A stretch of DNA of 64,000 nt from Citrobacter telavivensis (GCA_009363175.1 CP045205.1:2046001-2110000); one strand, 5' to 3'; shown: positions 1-10,368, counted from the stretch's first letter. Numbers and translations: made by a program. The notes: generated from the letters alone by a model not told the origin.

Positions 1-1794
1 ATCAAAATCAGCATGTATCTGGCGGGTCATTATCTCGACTTTCCGGTGGCCGTCTCGACGTTCTTTGGTACTGCAGCCGCTATTTTCACGATTGTCGATA
101 TTCTAAGCCTGATCTCCGCGGTGCTAATTTTCACCATGCTTTTTTATTACCCGATGCGGATGATCGTGAGTCCACACTATGCCCGAACATTCTGGCGTAG
201 AGATATCGCCCCCTGTTTCAAGAAGGAAATTCGCTTATTTACCTTGTGCTGGCTCGCTGTCATCGCTGTTTTGCTCATCCTGATGTGCACCCCGTATGAC
301 AACGATTACATCGCCGGGTATCTGGTTCCTGTTTTCTTTATCATTTTCACCTCCGGCGTGGGCAAGCTGACTTACCCTTTTTTGAACCTGAGCTGGGCGG
401 TTTCAACGCTGTTCTTGCTGACCTACAACCGCAATTTTTTACAGGGCGTCGGGTCGGAGTATTCGTTGGCCTTCGTCCTGTCGGTATTGGTTTCGTTCAG
501 TATTTGTCTGCTCTATATGATGCGTATCTACCAGCGTAGCGAATGGTTAAATCGTCGTTGGCATCAGCAGGCGCTTACCGATCCTTTAACCCGCTTGCCG
601 AATCTGCGCGCGCTGGAACAGTTCCTGCAAAAAGGGGCCGGGCAGAGCGTCTGCTGTCTGCGCCTGGAGAATATGGAGTTTCTCAGTCGTCATTACGGCA
701 TGCTGATGCGCGTGCATAGCAAACGCACGGTGCACCGTATGCTGCAACCGTTGATGCTTGAGGATGAAAAAATCTTCCAGTTGCCCGGCAGTGAATTATT
801 GCTGGTGCTCAATGGGTCGGAGGTGGACGCCCGCCTGCAACATATGCTCGACCTGTTGAACAGTCGTAAAATTTACTGGAACAACACCGGGCTGGACATG
901 GGCTATGGCGCATCCTGGGGACAATGGGACGGTAAGCAGGAGACGTTGCAACCGCTGTTGGGTCAGTTGAGTTGGCTGGCGGAACAATCCTGCGCAAATC
1001 ACCGGGTGCTGGCACTGACTCACAGCCAGGAAGTGGCGACAGGTCAGACAACCGAACGGGTGCTGCTGCTCAATAAAATACGTAAAGCACTCGATGGTGG
1101 CGATCTTCTGCTTTACGCGCAGCCTATCCGCGACGCTCAGGGCAAAGGATACGATGAAATTCTCGCGCGGCTGAAAAGCGATGAAGGCATCATGACCCCG
1201 GATCAATTTATCCCGCTAATAGCACAGTTTAACCTCAGCGCCCGCTTTGATCTGCAGGTAGTTGAAGCCTTGCTGAACTGGTTATCGGAGCATCCTTCTA
1301 CTGAGCCAGGGCCGCTTTTTTCGGTCAATTTAATGCCGCTGACCTTGCTGCAAAAAGAGACGGCGCCGCGCATCATTCGCCTGTTTACCCGTTATGGTAT
1401 CGCGCCAGAAACGGTGATCATTGAGATAACTGAAGAGCAGGCGTTTTCCAATTCGGAAACCAGCATGCAAAACATCGAACAGTTGCACAGGTTTGGCTTC
1501 AGGATTGCGATTGATGATTTTGGAACCGGCTATGCCAATTATGAGCGCCTGAAGCGCCTGCAGGCAGACATCATCAAAATCGATGGCGTGTTCGTAAAAG
1601 ATATTATGACCGATTCTCTGGATGCGATGATCGTGAAGTCGATAACCGATCTGGCAAAAGCAAAGTCGTTAAGCGTGGTGGCGGAATATGTAGAGACGCC
1701 TGCGCAGCGGGAGCTGCTGTTAAGCCTGGGGGTGAACTACCTGCAAGGGTATTTGATTGGACGACCGAGGCCGTTAGGGGAATTACAGGGATAA
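1..1794 (+). CDS. pdeA: Cyclic-di-GMP phosphodiesterase PdeA (YfeA), 5'-truncated by the window
   Basis: The frame is open from base 1, so the true start lies upstream; E. coli PdeA is about 729 residues and about 597 are visible. The first 175 or so visible residues form several hydrophobic membrane segments. A degenerate GGDEF domain follows (TDPLTRLPNLRAL early, LPGSELLLV where GGDEF should be), so no cyclase activity is expected. The C-terminal 250 residues are an EAL phosphodiesterase domain with EILARL at the EAL position and an intact DDFGTG plus IKIDG. By family it hydrolyses c-di-GMP at the inner membrane, lowering biofilm signalling. It converges with nupC over a shared terminator, as in E. 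coli. Confidence 0.93.
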   Translation: MKISMYLAGHYLDFPVAVSTFFGTAAAIFTIVDILSLISAVLIFTMLFYYPMRMIVSPHYARTFWRRDIAPCFKKEIRLFTLCWLAVIAVLLILMCTPYDNDYIAGYLVPVFFIIFTSGVGKLTYPFLNLSWAVSTLFLLTYNRNFLQGVGSEYSLAFVLSVLVSFSICLLYMMRIYQRSEWLNRRWHQQALTDPLTRLPNLRALEQFLQKGAGQSVCCLRLENMEFLSRHYGMLMRVHSKRTVHRMLQPLMLEDEKIFQLPGSELLLVLNGSEVDARLQHMLDLLNSRKIYWNNTGLDMGYGASWGQWDGKQETLQPLLGQLSWLAEQSCANHRVLALTHSQEVATGQTTERVLLLNKIRKALDGGDLLLYAQPIRDAQGKGYDEILARLKSDEGIMTPDQFIPLIAQFNLSARFDLQVVEALLNWLSEHPSTEPGPLFSVNLMPLTLLQKETAPRIIRLFTRYGIAPETVIIEITEEQAFSNSETSMQNIEQLHRFGFRIAIDDFGTGYANYERLKRLQADIIKIDGVFVKDIMTDSLDAMIVKSITDLAKAKSLSVVAEYVETPAQRELLLSLGVNYLQGYLIGRPRPLGELQG

Positions 1795-1821
1795 AAAAAC
1801 GGGGATGCGCTCCCCGTTTTT
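1793..1821. terminator. Bidirectional terminator between pdeA and nupC
   Basis: A GC stem (ACGGGGA / TCCCCGT, loop TGCGC) is flanked by an A run on the left and a T run on the right, so it can stop transcription from both convergent genes. Confidence 0.85.
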
Positions 1822-1835
1822 ATGTCAGTGCTGTC

Positions 1836-3038
1836 TTACAGAACCAGTGCGGCGATAGATGCCGACAGGACGCTCACCAGCGTAGAGCCGTAAACCAGCT
1901 TCAGACCGAAGCGGGACACGACGTTACCTTGCTCTTCGTTCAGGCCTTTAATCGCGCCCGCGATGATACCGATAGAAGAGAAGTTGGCGAAGGAAACCAG
2001 GAACACTGAGAGGATACCTTCAGCGCGCGGAGAGAGCGTGGAGGCGATTTTCTGCAGGTCCATCATCGCAACAAATTCGTTGGAAACCAGTTTGGTCGCC
2101 ATGATGCTGCCCACCTGCAGTGCTTCGCTGGACGGCACACCCATCACCCAGGCAATCGGATAGAAGATGTAGCCCAGGATGCCCTGGAAGGAGATGCTGT
2201 AGCCGAACCAGCCGGTCACGGTAGCGAACAGGGCGTTCAGCGCGGCGATCAGGGCGATGAAACCGATCAGCATGGCCGCAACGATAATCGCAACTTTGAA
2301 GCCAGCCAGGATGTATTCACCCAGCATTTCGAAGAAGCTCTGGCCTTCGTGCAGGTTGGACATCTGGATGTTTTCTTCGCTGGCGTCAACGCGATACGGG
2401 TTGATCAGCGACAGTACGATAAAGGTGCTGAACATGTTCAGAACCAGCGCCGCAACGACGTATTTTGGCTCCAGCATGGTCATGTACGCGCCGACGATAG
2501 ACATGGAAACGGTGGACATTGCCGTTGCAGCCATGGTGTACATGCGGTTGCGGGACATTTTGCCCAGAATGTCTTTATACGCGATAAAGTTCTCAGACTG
2601 GCCAAGGATCAGCGAGCTGACGGCGTTGAAGGATTCCAGTTTGCCCATACCGTTGACTTTGGATAACAGGAAGCCAATAGAACGGATGATAATCGGCAGC
2701 ACGCGAATATGCTGCAGAATACCGATCAACGCTGAAATGAAGACGATAGGGCACAGGACTTTCAGGAAGAAGAAGGCCAGGCCTTTGTCGTTCATACTGC
2801 CAAAGACGAAGTTCGTCCCTTCATTGGCGAATCCGAGCAGTTTTTCAAACATTTCGGAAAAGCCTCTAACGAAGCCGAGGCCGACGTCAGAGTTCAGGAA
2901 GAACCACGCCAGTAACACTTCGATAACAAGCAGTTGAACGACATAACGAATGCGAATTTTTTTACGGTCACTGCTTACCAGCAATGCGAGGATCGCAACA
3001 ACGGCAAGTGCCAGGACAAAATGAAGGACGCGGTCCAT
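1836..3038 (-). CDS. nupC: Nucleoside permease NupC
   Basis: A 400-residue concentrative nucleoside transporter that imports nucleosides (not guanosine) with protons across the inner membrane. It is nearly identical to E. coli NupC throughout, including LGQSENFIAYKD and the GVPSSEAL segment of the CNT family. The frame is open to base 3077, but the start at 3038 (MDRVLHF) matches the family and has a GGAG seven bases upstream. It is divergent from mntH. A CRP-like site (TGTGA-type halves) lies about 100 bases upstream, which fits the known CRP/CytR control of nupC, though I have not mapped the promoter. Confidence 0.97.
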   Translation of the reverse strand: MDRVLHFVLALAVVAILALLVSSDRKKIRIRYVVQLLVIEVLLAWFFLNSDVGLGFVRGFSEMFEKLLGFANEGTNFVFGSMNDKGLAFFFLKVLCPIVFISALIGILQHIRVLPIIIRSIGFLLSKVNGMGKLESFNAVSSLILGQSENFIAYKDILGKMSRNRMYTMAATAMSTVSMSIVGAYMTMLEPKYVVAALVLNMFSTFIVLSLINPYRVDASEENIQMSNLHEGQSFFEMLGEYILAGFKVAIIVAAMLIGFIALIAALNALFATVTGWFGYSISFQGILGYIFYPIAWVMGVPSSEALQVGSIMATKLVSNEFVAMMDLQKIASTLSPRAEGILSVFLVSFANFSSIGIIAGAIKGLNEEQGNVVSRFGLKLVYGSTLVSVLSASIAALVL

Positions 3039-3133
3039 ATTTGCTCCAAATATGAGGCAGGTTAAATTTCCGTGCACATTCTATGCAACGCGTGCAAAGA
3101 AAACGAGATCTAACACACACTATAATCAGGACC

Positions 3134-3149
3134 TGTGACGAGATTCAAA
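3134..3149. promoter_or_regulatory. Candidate CRP site upstream of nupC
   Basis: TGTGA-N6-TCAAA, one base off the CRP half-site rule on one arm. It lies in the nupC-mntH divergent region, about 96 bases from the nupC start. The spacing to the best -10 (TATAGT on the minus strand near 3119) is not a classical class II distance, so confidence is low. Confidence 0.3.
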
Positions 3150-3347
3150 AATAGTGATCCGGCATACACTTCTGTTATGTCTAATTCGAAAGTAAATAGT
3201 TAAGTTATTGTGCTAATATAATAACAATTATTAAACATGCTGCGCGCATTTCCTGTACCCGCACTCGTTATCGTTCCCGCCTGTCAGAGAAATCAAGGTT
3301 ACCTTTATTACATGCACTTGATAACCATTCTCATCAGGCATAACATA

Positions 3348-3369
3348 AAACATAGCACAGGCTATGTTT
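3348..3369. promoter_or_regulatory. MntR operator of mntH
   Basis: Perfect inverted repeat: AAACATAGC, four-base spacer ACAG, GCTATGTTT. It matches the manganese-repressor box known in front of E. coli and Salmonella mntH and ends 12 bases before the mntH start. A weak Fur-like stretch (ATAACCATTCTCATCA at 3321-3336) lies just upstream. Confidence 0.85.
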
Positions 3370-3381
3370 CAGAGGCAGAAA

Positions 3382-4620
3382 ATGACAAACGATCGCGTTG
3401 AGAGTAGCAGTGGAAGAGCAGCGCGCAAGTTAAGGCTCACATTAATGGGGCCTGCGTTCGTTGCGGCTATCGGGTATATCGACCCGGGCAACTTCGCGAC
3501 GAATATTCAGGCCGGTGCCAGCTTTGGTTATCAACTGCTGTGGGTTGTGGTCTGGGCAAACCTGATGGCGATGCTTATCCAGGTCTTGTCAGCCAAACTG
3601 GGCATTGCCACGGGTAAGAATCTGGCTGAACAAATTCGCGATCGCTACCCGCGTCCGGTGGTCTGGTTCTATTGGGTACAGGCGGAGATCATCGCGATGG
3701 CGACCGATCTTGCTGAATTTATCGGTGCGGCAATAGGATTCAAACTGATCCTCGGCGTTTCGCTATTGCAGGGAGCGGTATTGACCGGGATCGCCACCTT
3801 CCTGATCCTGATGCTCCAGCGGCGCGGGCAAAAGCCGCTGGAAAAAGTGATCGGCGGCCTGCTGCTGTTCGTCGCCATGGCCTATATTGTTGAACTGATA
3901 TTTTCCCAACCCAACTTTGTGCAACTGAGTAAAGGCATGATGATCCCCAGCTTGCCAAACTCTGAAGCGGTGTTTCTGGCTGCCGGGGTGTTGGGCGCAA
4001 CCATCATGCCGCACGTCATCTACCTACACTCTTCGTTAACGCAACATCTGCACGGCGGTACTCGTCAGCAGCGCTATGCGGCGACAAAATGGGATGTGGC
4101 TATCGCCATGACCATTGCGGGGTTCGTCAATCTGGCGATGATGGCGACGGCTGCCGCAGCGTTTCACTTTAGTGGTCATACGGGTATTGCCGATCTGGAT
4201 CAAGCCTATCTGACGCTGGAGCCGTTATTAAGCCACGCGGCGGCAACGGTATTCGGGCTGAGCCTGGTGGCGGCGGGACTGTCGTCAACGGTGGTGGGAA
4301 CGCTGGCGGGGCAGGTTGTGATGCAGGGATTTGTCCGCTTTCATATCCCCTTGTGGGTGCGTCGTACCATCACCATGATGCCGTCATTTATCGTTATTCT
4401 GATAGGTCTTGACCCGACGCGTATTCTGGTGATGAGCCAGGTGCTGTTAAGCTTCGGTATCGCACTGGCGCTGGTGCCGCTGCTGATTTTTACCAGCGAC
4501 AGTAAATTGATGGGCGATCTGGTGAACACTCGCTGGGTTAAACAGATTGGTTGGATGATTGTGGTGCTGGTGGTGGCGCTGAATCTGTGGCTACTGGTTG
4601 GCACGGCGCTGGGTTTGTAA
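3382..4620 (+). CDS. mntH: Proton-coupled Mn(II)/divalent metal transporter MntH (NRAMP)
   Basis: A 412-residue NRAMP importer of the inner membrane, bringing in Mn2+ (and Fe2+) with protons, important under oxidative stress. The TM1 metal-binding motif DPGNF and the TM6 motif MPHVIYLHSS are both intact, and about 11 hydrophobic segments are visible. An upstream in-frame ATG at 3364 lies inside the MntR operator. I chose 3382 (MTNDRVES) because it matches the family start and has AGAGG six bases upstream. Manganese repression through MntR is supported by the operator; iron and peroxide control are known for orthologues. Confidence 0.97.
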   Translation: MTNDRVESSSGRAARKLRLTLMGPAFVAAIGYIDPGNFATNIQAGASFGYQLLWVVVWANLMAMLIQVLSAKLGIATGKNLAEQIRDRYPRPVVWFYWVQAEIIAMATDLAEFIGAAIGFKLILGVSLLQGAVLTGIATFLILMLQRRGQKPLEKVIGGLLLFVAMAYIVELIFSQPNFVQLSKGMMIPSLPNSEAVFLAAGVLGATIMPHVIYLHSSLTQHLHGGTRQQRYAATKWDVAIAMTIAGFVNLAMMATAAAAFHFSGHTGIADLDQAYLTLEPLLSHAAATVFGLSLVAAGLSSTVVGTLAGQVVMQGFVRFHIPLWVRRTITMMPSFIVILIGLDPTRILVMSQVLLSFGIALALVPLLIFTSDSKLMGDLVNTRWVKQIGWMIVVLVVALNLWLLVGTALGL

Positions 4621-4631
4621 CCGGTAATGAA

Positions 4632-4659
4632 AAAGCCCGAGGCCTGCGCATCGGGCTTT
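4632..4659. terminator. Terminator between convergent mntH and ypeC
   Basis: AAAGCCCGA / TCGGGCTTT stem with A-rich and T/A-rich flanks, placed between the mntH stop and the ypeC stop. Confidence 0.8.
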
Positions 4660-4673
4660 CAATAAAAATGGAA

Positions 4674-5000
4674 TTAATGACGGTGTCCGTGACCTTTGCC
4701 GCGACCCCGGTGGTCGTCGCGATCGCGCCAGCCTTCCCGGTATCCGCGCTCATAAGCATTACGCTTATCCCAGCCACGGTGATAGCCATTGTCATGTCGC
4801 CACCAGCGATTTTTACGCCATTCATAATTGCGATGCCAGTAGTCACGGTCACGCCAGTGTCCGCCGTCCCAGTAGTTACCGTAATTATCGCGATCGCCAA
4901 TTTGTAATTTTATCGATGGCAACAGGGTGATTTCGCCCGCGTTTGCGGCAAGCGGTGTAAAAGCCAGTAAGGCTGCCGCCAGAATCAGTGACCTGAACAT
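4674..5000 (-). CDS. ypeC: Secreted basic/aromatic protein YpeC (DUF2502)
   Basis: A 108-residue protein with a clear Sec signal peptide (cleavage after AANA, about residue 21). The mature part is rich in Arg, Tyr, Trp, His and Gly, with repeated RDRDYW and YRxGW-type units and a histidine/arginine-rich tail. It is nearly identical to E. coli YpeC, whose biochemical role is unknown. It probably acts in the periplasm or envelope. It stands alone between mntH and the aldo/keto reductase. Confidence 0.93.
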   Translation of the reverse strand: MFRSLILAAALLAFTPLAANAGEITLLPSIKLQIGDRDNYGNYWDGGHWRDRDYWHRNYEWRKNRWWRHDNGYHRGWDKRNAYERGYREGWRDRDDHRGRGKGHGHRH

Positions 5001-5126
5001 TCTTTATCTCCTTCACGATCGAAGCCGTAGTCGGCCTGTTAACGTAATATTACGGGGCCGTAAAGCCCCATTTCATCGCCTTAACTCTTAAATCATGAAT
5101 GAGAGCACGAATTGCTAAAAATGCAG

Positions 5127-6125
<999 letters not shown>

Positions 6126-6155
6126 TTTCTTCCCTCGCAGTGAATTCAGCTCTCA

Positions 6156-6173
6156 AGTGTATACGTTTACACT
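6156..6173. promoter_or_regulatory. GalR/GalS-type (LacI-family) operator
   Basis: AGTGTATACGTTTACACT, an inverted repeat with one mismatch. Its core matches the galactose repressor consensus GTGTAANCGNTTACAC at every fixed position but one. It sits between the divergent aldo/keto reductase and ipdC, closest to the reductase. The identity of the regulator is inferred. Confidence 0.5.
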
Positions 6174-6207
6174 CATCATTTTTCAATGACATTTTCACCC
6201 CGGCCAC

Positions 6208-6225
6208 TGTAAATTCTGCTTTCCA
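6208..6225. promoter_or_regulatory. Candidate TyrR box upstream of ipdC
   Basis: TGTAAA-N6-TTTCCA, one base off the TyrR consensus TGTAAA-N6-TTTACA, about 80 bases before the ipdC start. TyrR activation of ipdC is established in Enterobacter. Confidence 0.5.
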
Positions 6226-6306
6226 CCCTCATCGCCGCCGCTTTCTGGACAGCCCCGACGCTTCTTCAATACTCAACATGAGGTTACCGTCAGAAGGAAA
6301 GCTGTC

Positions 6307-7962
6307 ATGCAAACCCCTTATACCGTTGCGGATTACCTGCTCGACAGAATTGCCGGGTGCGGCATCGGGCATCTGTTTGGCGTACCGGGCGATTACAATT
6401 TGCAGTTTCTTGACCATGTGATCGATCATCCGCACGTGCGCTGGGTCGGGTGCGCAAACGAGCTTAATGCCGCCTATGCGGCGGACGGTTACGCACGGGT
6501 CGCTGGAGCAGGCGCGTTGCTGACCACGTTCGGCGTGGGTGAACTCAGTGCGATGAATGGCCTGGCGGGCAGCTATGCGGAATATGTCCCCGTTTTGCAT
6601 ATTGTTGGCGCCCCGTGTAGCGGCGCGCAGCGTCGGGGCGAACTGATGCACCACACGCTGGGCGACGGCGATTTCCAGCACTTCTACCGTATGAGCCAGT
6701 CCCTCTGTGCTGCCAGTGCGCTGCTGGATGAGCCAAACGCCTGTTACGAGATTGACCGCGTCCTGTGCGCGATGTTGACCGCCCATCGCCCGGGTTACCT
6801 GATGCTGCCTGCTGATGTAGCAAAACGTCCCGCATTGCCTCCCTCGGCGGAGCTGGCTCTCTCTGGGCCGGAATGGCAGGAGAACGTGGTGACGGCATTT
6901 CGCTACCATGCACGACAAATGCTGATCAACAGTCCACGCGTTGCGCTGCTGGCAGATTTTCTCGCCCATCGCTTTGGTCTACAACCGGTCCTGCAACGCT
7001 GGATGGTTGAGACGCCCATGGCCCACGCCACGCTGTTGATGGGGAAGGGGCTTTTCGACGAACAGCAACCGGGGTTTGTCGGCACTTACAGCGCGGGGGC
7101 CAGCAGTGACGATGTCCGTCAGGCGATAGAACAGGTGGATACCACGATTTGTGTGGGAACCCGATTCGTCGATACGCTGACTGCCGGTTTTACCCAGCAA
7201 CTGGCGCTGGAACGTACCATTGAGGTTCAGCCGCAGGCATCGCGGGTGGGAGGAACCTGGTTCAGTGGTCTGTCTATGGAACAGGCGGTCACCACGTTGC
7301 GTGAGCTGTGTCTGGAGCTCTCTTTTGCGCCGCCGTCCGCTAAATCTGCGGCCGTGCAGCCGCACATCGAAAGAGGGGCGCTGACCCAGGAGAATTTCTG
7401 GCATACCGTGCAGCAGGCGCTGGTACCCGGCGATCTGATCCTCGCCGATCAGGGAACGGCGGCGTTTGGGGCCGCGTCTTTGTCGCTGCCTACGGGGGCG
7501 GAACTGATAGTACAACCGCTCTGGGGTTCGATAGGCTACTCGCTGCCCGCAGCGTTTGGCGCACAAACGGCGGCACCTGGACGTCGGGTTATTCTGATAA
7601 CCGGCGACGGCGCAGCGCAACTGACGATCCAGGAAATAGGCTCCATGCTGCGTGACGGGCACACGCCGGTGATTCTGGTGCTCAATAACGACGGGTATAC
7701 CGTTGAGCGAGCGATCCACGGGGAGAAACAGCGGTACAACGATATTGCTTCCTGGAACTGGACGCAGATCCCACGGGCATTCAGCCTTGCGGATCAGGCT
7801 GAATGCTGGCGGGTGACTCAGGCCATCCAACTCGAGGAGGTACTGGCCCGGCTGGAGCATCCACAGCGGCTCTCGCTAATTGAAGTTGTGCTACCGAAAG
7901 CCGACTTACCCACGCTGCTACGCAAGGTCACCCAGGCGCTGGAATCGCGTAACAGCGGATGA
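6307..7962 (+). CDS. ipdC: Indolepyruvate decarboxylase IpdC
   Basis: A 551-residue thiamine-diphosphate enzyme converting indole-3-pyruvate (and phenylpyruvate) to the aldehyde, the key step of the indole-pyruvate route to indole-3-acetate. The N-terminal TPP domain has the catalytic Glu in the segment GCANELNAAYAADGYAR. The C-terminal TPP domain has the GDG...NN motif (ITGDGAAQLT through LNNDGYT). Length equals the enterobacterial family. The start has AGAAGGA upstream. It is divergent from the aldo/keto reductase and convergent with yfeO, whose stop follows with no gap. A TyrR-like box suggests aromatic amino acid control. Confidence 0.92.
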   Translation: MQTPYTVADYLLDRIAGCGIGHLFGVPGDYNLQFLDHVIDHPHVRWVGCANELNAAYAADGYARVAGAGALLTTFGVGELSAMNGLAGSYAEYVPVLHIVGAPCSGAQRRGELMHHTLGDGDFQHFYRMSQSLCAASALLDEPNACYEIDRVLCAMLTAHRPGYLMLPADVAKRPALPPSAELALSGPEWQENVVTAFRYHARQMLINSPRVALLADFLAHRFGLQPVLQRWMVETPMAHATLLMGKGLFDEQQPGFVGTYSAGASSDDVRQAIEQVDTTICVGTRFVDTLTAGFTQQLALERTIEVQPQASRVGGTWFSGLSMEQAVTTLRELCLELSFAPPSAKSAAVQPHIERGALTQENFWHTVQQALVPGDLILADQGTAAFGAASLSLPTGAELIVQPLWGSIGYSLPAAFGAQTAAPGRRVILITGDGAAQLTIQEIGSMLRDGHTPVILVLNNDGYTVERAIHGEKQRYNDIASWNWTQIPRAFSLADQAECWRVTQAIQLEEVLARLEHPQRLSLIEVVLPKADLPTLLRKVTQALESRNSG

Positions 7963-9198
7963 CTATTTATCTTCCCGGTTGGCGACCATCATCGGCTTGC
8001 CCGCCAGTAACAGCCAGGCCGGAAGCATGACAATACACAGTAGCGGCAGCAGGGTGGTGTCCGGCACCACCACTGCGGCCATAAACAGGCTGAGCCAGCC
8101 GTCACGGGTGACGACCAGCACCAGTCCCAGAATCGCGCAGGAGACGGTAATGGCCGCCGGAACGGCTTCAACGTGGGCATGCAACATCAGCCCTAACGCT
8201 ACGCCAATAAATACCGCCGGGAAGATTCGCCCTCCGCGAAAACCGCTGGCCGCCGCAATGACCAGCGCGGCGAGTTTAATCACCGCTAACATGAAGAAAT
8301 CCGTTGCGCCGAGCGTCTGGCTGAACGCCATTTGCTGCATTTCATCCAGACCTTTAAACAACGTTAGCGGTCCTCCCACCACGCCGAGTATCCCTAAAAG
8401 GAAGCCGCCGACGCCAAGGAGCACCACCGGGTTCTTCAGGCGATGCAGTAAAGCGTGCAACCGGGGTAAGCACCAGACCGCCACCATCCCCGCCGCAATA
8501 GCAATCGCCGCCACCACGGCTCCGGAGAAAATGTCCACAATGCGCATCTGGGTGTAGTGGGCGATAGGGAGCGAGAAATGCGGATGAAAGAACAGGCTGG
8601 TGGTCAGCGAACCTGCCGCCGCCGCCATTAACGGCGCAAAGAGCCGATCCCATAAAGGGGTGTCATTAGAGCCGCTCAGGGTTTGCGAGAAAATCAATGC
8701 GGCGGCGACCGGTGTGCCAAACAGGGCGCCGATGGTGCCAGCAGAGGCCAGAATGGTCCAGTCGAGTGCGCCAATCCGCGGGAATAGCCGACGACCCAGG
8801 GCAACGGCTAACGCGATGTTAACAGCCATAATCGGATGCTCGGGACCGAGGCTGACCCCACCCGCCAGACCCAACACCAGCGCGATGATCAAGCCTGGCA
8901 ACGCGGCAGGAGAAATCGGCGCGCCAATAAGCGGTTCAGTGGCCGGATCCGGACCGGCATGTCCGGTGCTGTAGCGAATCACCAGACCGACCATAACCCC
9001 GGTTAACGTCAGGGTGAGCATGATCCAGAGGGGAGAATCGGCAGCGATCCCCAGACTGCCCGGCAGACGTTGCCAGAGTATGCTCTGCAAGATGGACGCA
9101 AACTTCATGACCACAATCAGGACTAAACTGGATGCGACCCCCAGGATCAACGCGGGAAGCGACAATAACAACATGGTTCTGGCTCGCGGATGGAGCAT
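7963..9198 (-). CDS. yfeO: Putative CLC-family ion channel protein YfeO
   Basis: A 411-residue polytopic membrane protein of the chloride channel (CLC) superfamily, similar over its full length to E. coli YfeO. CLC signature segments are visible: GVSLGPEHPIM (the GxEGP-like anion site) and ASGFRGGRIFPAVFIG. Whether it is a channel or an anion/proton exchanger is unknown. The start at 9198 has AAGGA upstream. Its stop abuts the ipdC stop, so the two genes converge without a spacer or an obvious terminator. Confidence 0.93.
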   Translation of the reverse strand: MLHPRARTMLLLSLPALILGVASSLVLIVVMKFASILQSILWQRLPGSLGIAADSPLWIMLTLTLTGVMVGLVIRYSTGHAGPDPATEPLIGAPISPAALPGLIIALVLGLAGGVSLGPEHPIMAVNIALAVALGRRLFPRIGALDWTILASAGTIGALFGTPVAAALIFSQTLSGSNDTPLWDRLFAPLMAAAAGSLTTSLFFHPHFSLPIAHYTQMRIVDIFSGAVVAAIAIAAGMVAVWCLPRLHALLHRLKNPVVLLGVGGFLLGILGVVGGPLTLFKGLDEMQQMAFSQTLGATDFFMLAVIKLAALVIAAASGFRGGRIFPAVFIGVALGLMLHAHVEAVPAAITVSCAILGLVLVVTRDGWLSLFMAAVVVPDTTLLPLLCIVMLPAWLLLAGKPMMVANREDK

Positions 9199-9268
9199 GT
9201 TTTTTTCCTTAATGCCGTGTCTTGCGCTCAGTTTGCCGCGTCAGCCGGATGGCATCGCTGCAAATGGT

Positions 9269-9283
9269 GCTGAAACGATAAAG
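9269..9283. promoter_or_regulatory. Candidate Cra (FruR) site upstream of glk
   Basis: GCTGAAACGATAAAG resembles the Cra half-site GCTGAAACGATT. Cra repression of glk is reported in E. coli; the position is about 120 bases before the glk start. Confidence 0.4.
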
Positions 9284-9402
9284 TTATTGTGTGACCTGGA
9301 TCGATATTTTCAGGGGACTCGCTTTTCTGACATTGTTGTTATGCCCCCGTATATTTACAGTGTGGCAAAGACTTATTTTGACTTTAGCGGAGCAGTAGAA
9401 GA

Positions 9403-10368
9403 ATGACAAAGTATGCTTTAGTAGGTGATGTCGGCGGCACCAACGCCCGTCTTGCTCTGTGTGATATCGACAGCGGTGAGATCTCGCAGGCCAAAACCTA
9501 TTCCGGTCTGGACTATCCCAGCCTGGAAGCTGTTGTGCGAGTTTACCTCGATGAGCACAAGGTTAACGTGAACGCTGGCTGTATCGCGATTGCCTGCCCG
9601 ATTACGGGGGACTGGGTCGCGATGACCAACCATACCTGGGCATTTTCTATTGCGGAGATGAAAAAGAATCTTGGTTTTAGCCATCTGGAAATCATTAATG
9701 ATTTCACCGCGGTGTCGATGGCGATCCCGATGCTGAAAAAAGAGCATCTGATCCAGTTTGGCGGCGCGGAACCGGTTGAGGGTAAACCTATCGCGGTTTA
9801 TGGTGCGGGCACCGGTCTGGGAGTATCGCATCTGGTCCATGTCGATAAGCGTTGGGTCAGCCTGCCGGGCGAGGGCGGTCACGTAGATTTCGCGCCGAAC
9901 AGTGAAGAAGAGGCGATCATCCTGGAGGTACTGCGTGCCGAGATTGGTCATGTTTCTGCGGAACGCGTACTGTCCGGTCCAGGGCTGGTGAACTTGTACC
10001 GCGCCATCGTCAAATCCGACGGACGTCTGCCGGAAAATTTGCAGCCAAAAGATATTACCGAACGCGCCCTGGCCGACAGTTGCACTGACTGTCGCCGCGC
10101 GCTGTCGCTGTTTTGTGTGATCATGGGACGTTTCGGCGGCGATCTGGCGCTAACGTTAGGCACCTTTGGCGGCGTCTACATCGCCGGTGGCATCGTGCCG
10201 CGTTTCCTGGAATTCTTCAAAGCGTCGGGCTTCCGTGGTGGTTTTGAAGATAAAGGTCGTTTTAAGGCCTACGTGCAGGATATTCCGGTGTATCTGATCG
10301 TTCACGATAATCCTGGCCTGCTTGGCTCTGGCGCGCATTTGCGCCAGACGTTAGGTCAGATCCTATAA
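9403..10368 (+). CDS. glk: Glucokinase
   Basis: A 321-residue cytoplasmic glucokinase phosphorylating free glucose with ATP. The phosphate-1 loop GDVGGTNARLALCD is at the N-terminus, the GTGLGVS loop is mid-protein, and the catalytic Asp lies in EIINDFTA, with the sugar-contacting GEGGHVDFAP after it. Length matches E. coli Glk. It handles glucose released inside the cell (for example from disaccharides) rather than PTS glucose. It is transcribed alone between yfeO and a terminator. Confidence 0.97.
   Translation: MTKYALVGDVGGTNARLALCDIDSGEISQAKTYSGLDYPSLEAVVRVYLDEHKVNVNAGCIAIACPITGDWVAMTNHTWAFSIAEMKKNLGFSHLEIINDFTAVSMAIPMLKKEHLIQFGGAEPVEGKPIAVYGAGTGLGVSHLVHVDKRWVSLPGEGGHVDFAPNSEEEAIILEVLRAEIGHVSAERVLSGPGLVNLYRAIVKSDGRLPENLQPKDITERALADSCTDCRRALSLFCVIMGRFGGDLALTLGTFGGVYIAGGIVPRFLEFFKASGFRGGFEDKGRFKAYVQDIPVYLIVHDNPGLLGSGAHLRQTLGQIL

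Noticed and set aside
4538..4907. Open frames overlapping ypeC on both strands (118-120 codons)
   Set aside because: Repetitive Ile/Val/Thr or Met/Gly/Thr products mirror the ypeC repeats; ypeC itself has a signal peptide and an E. coli match.
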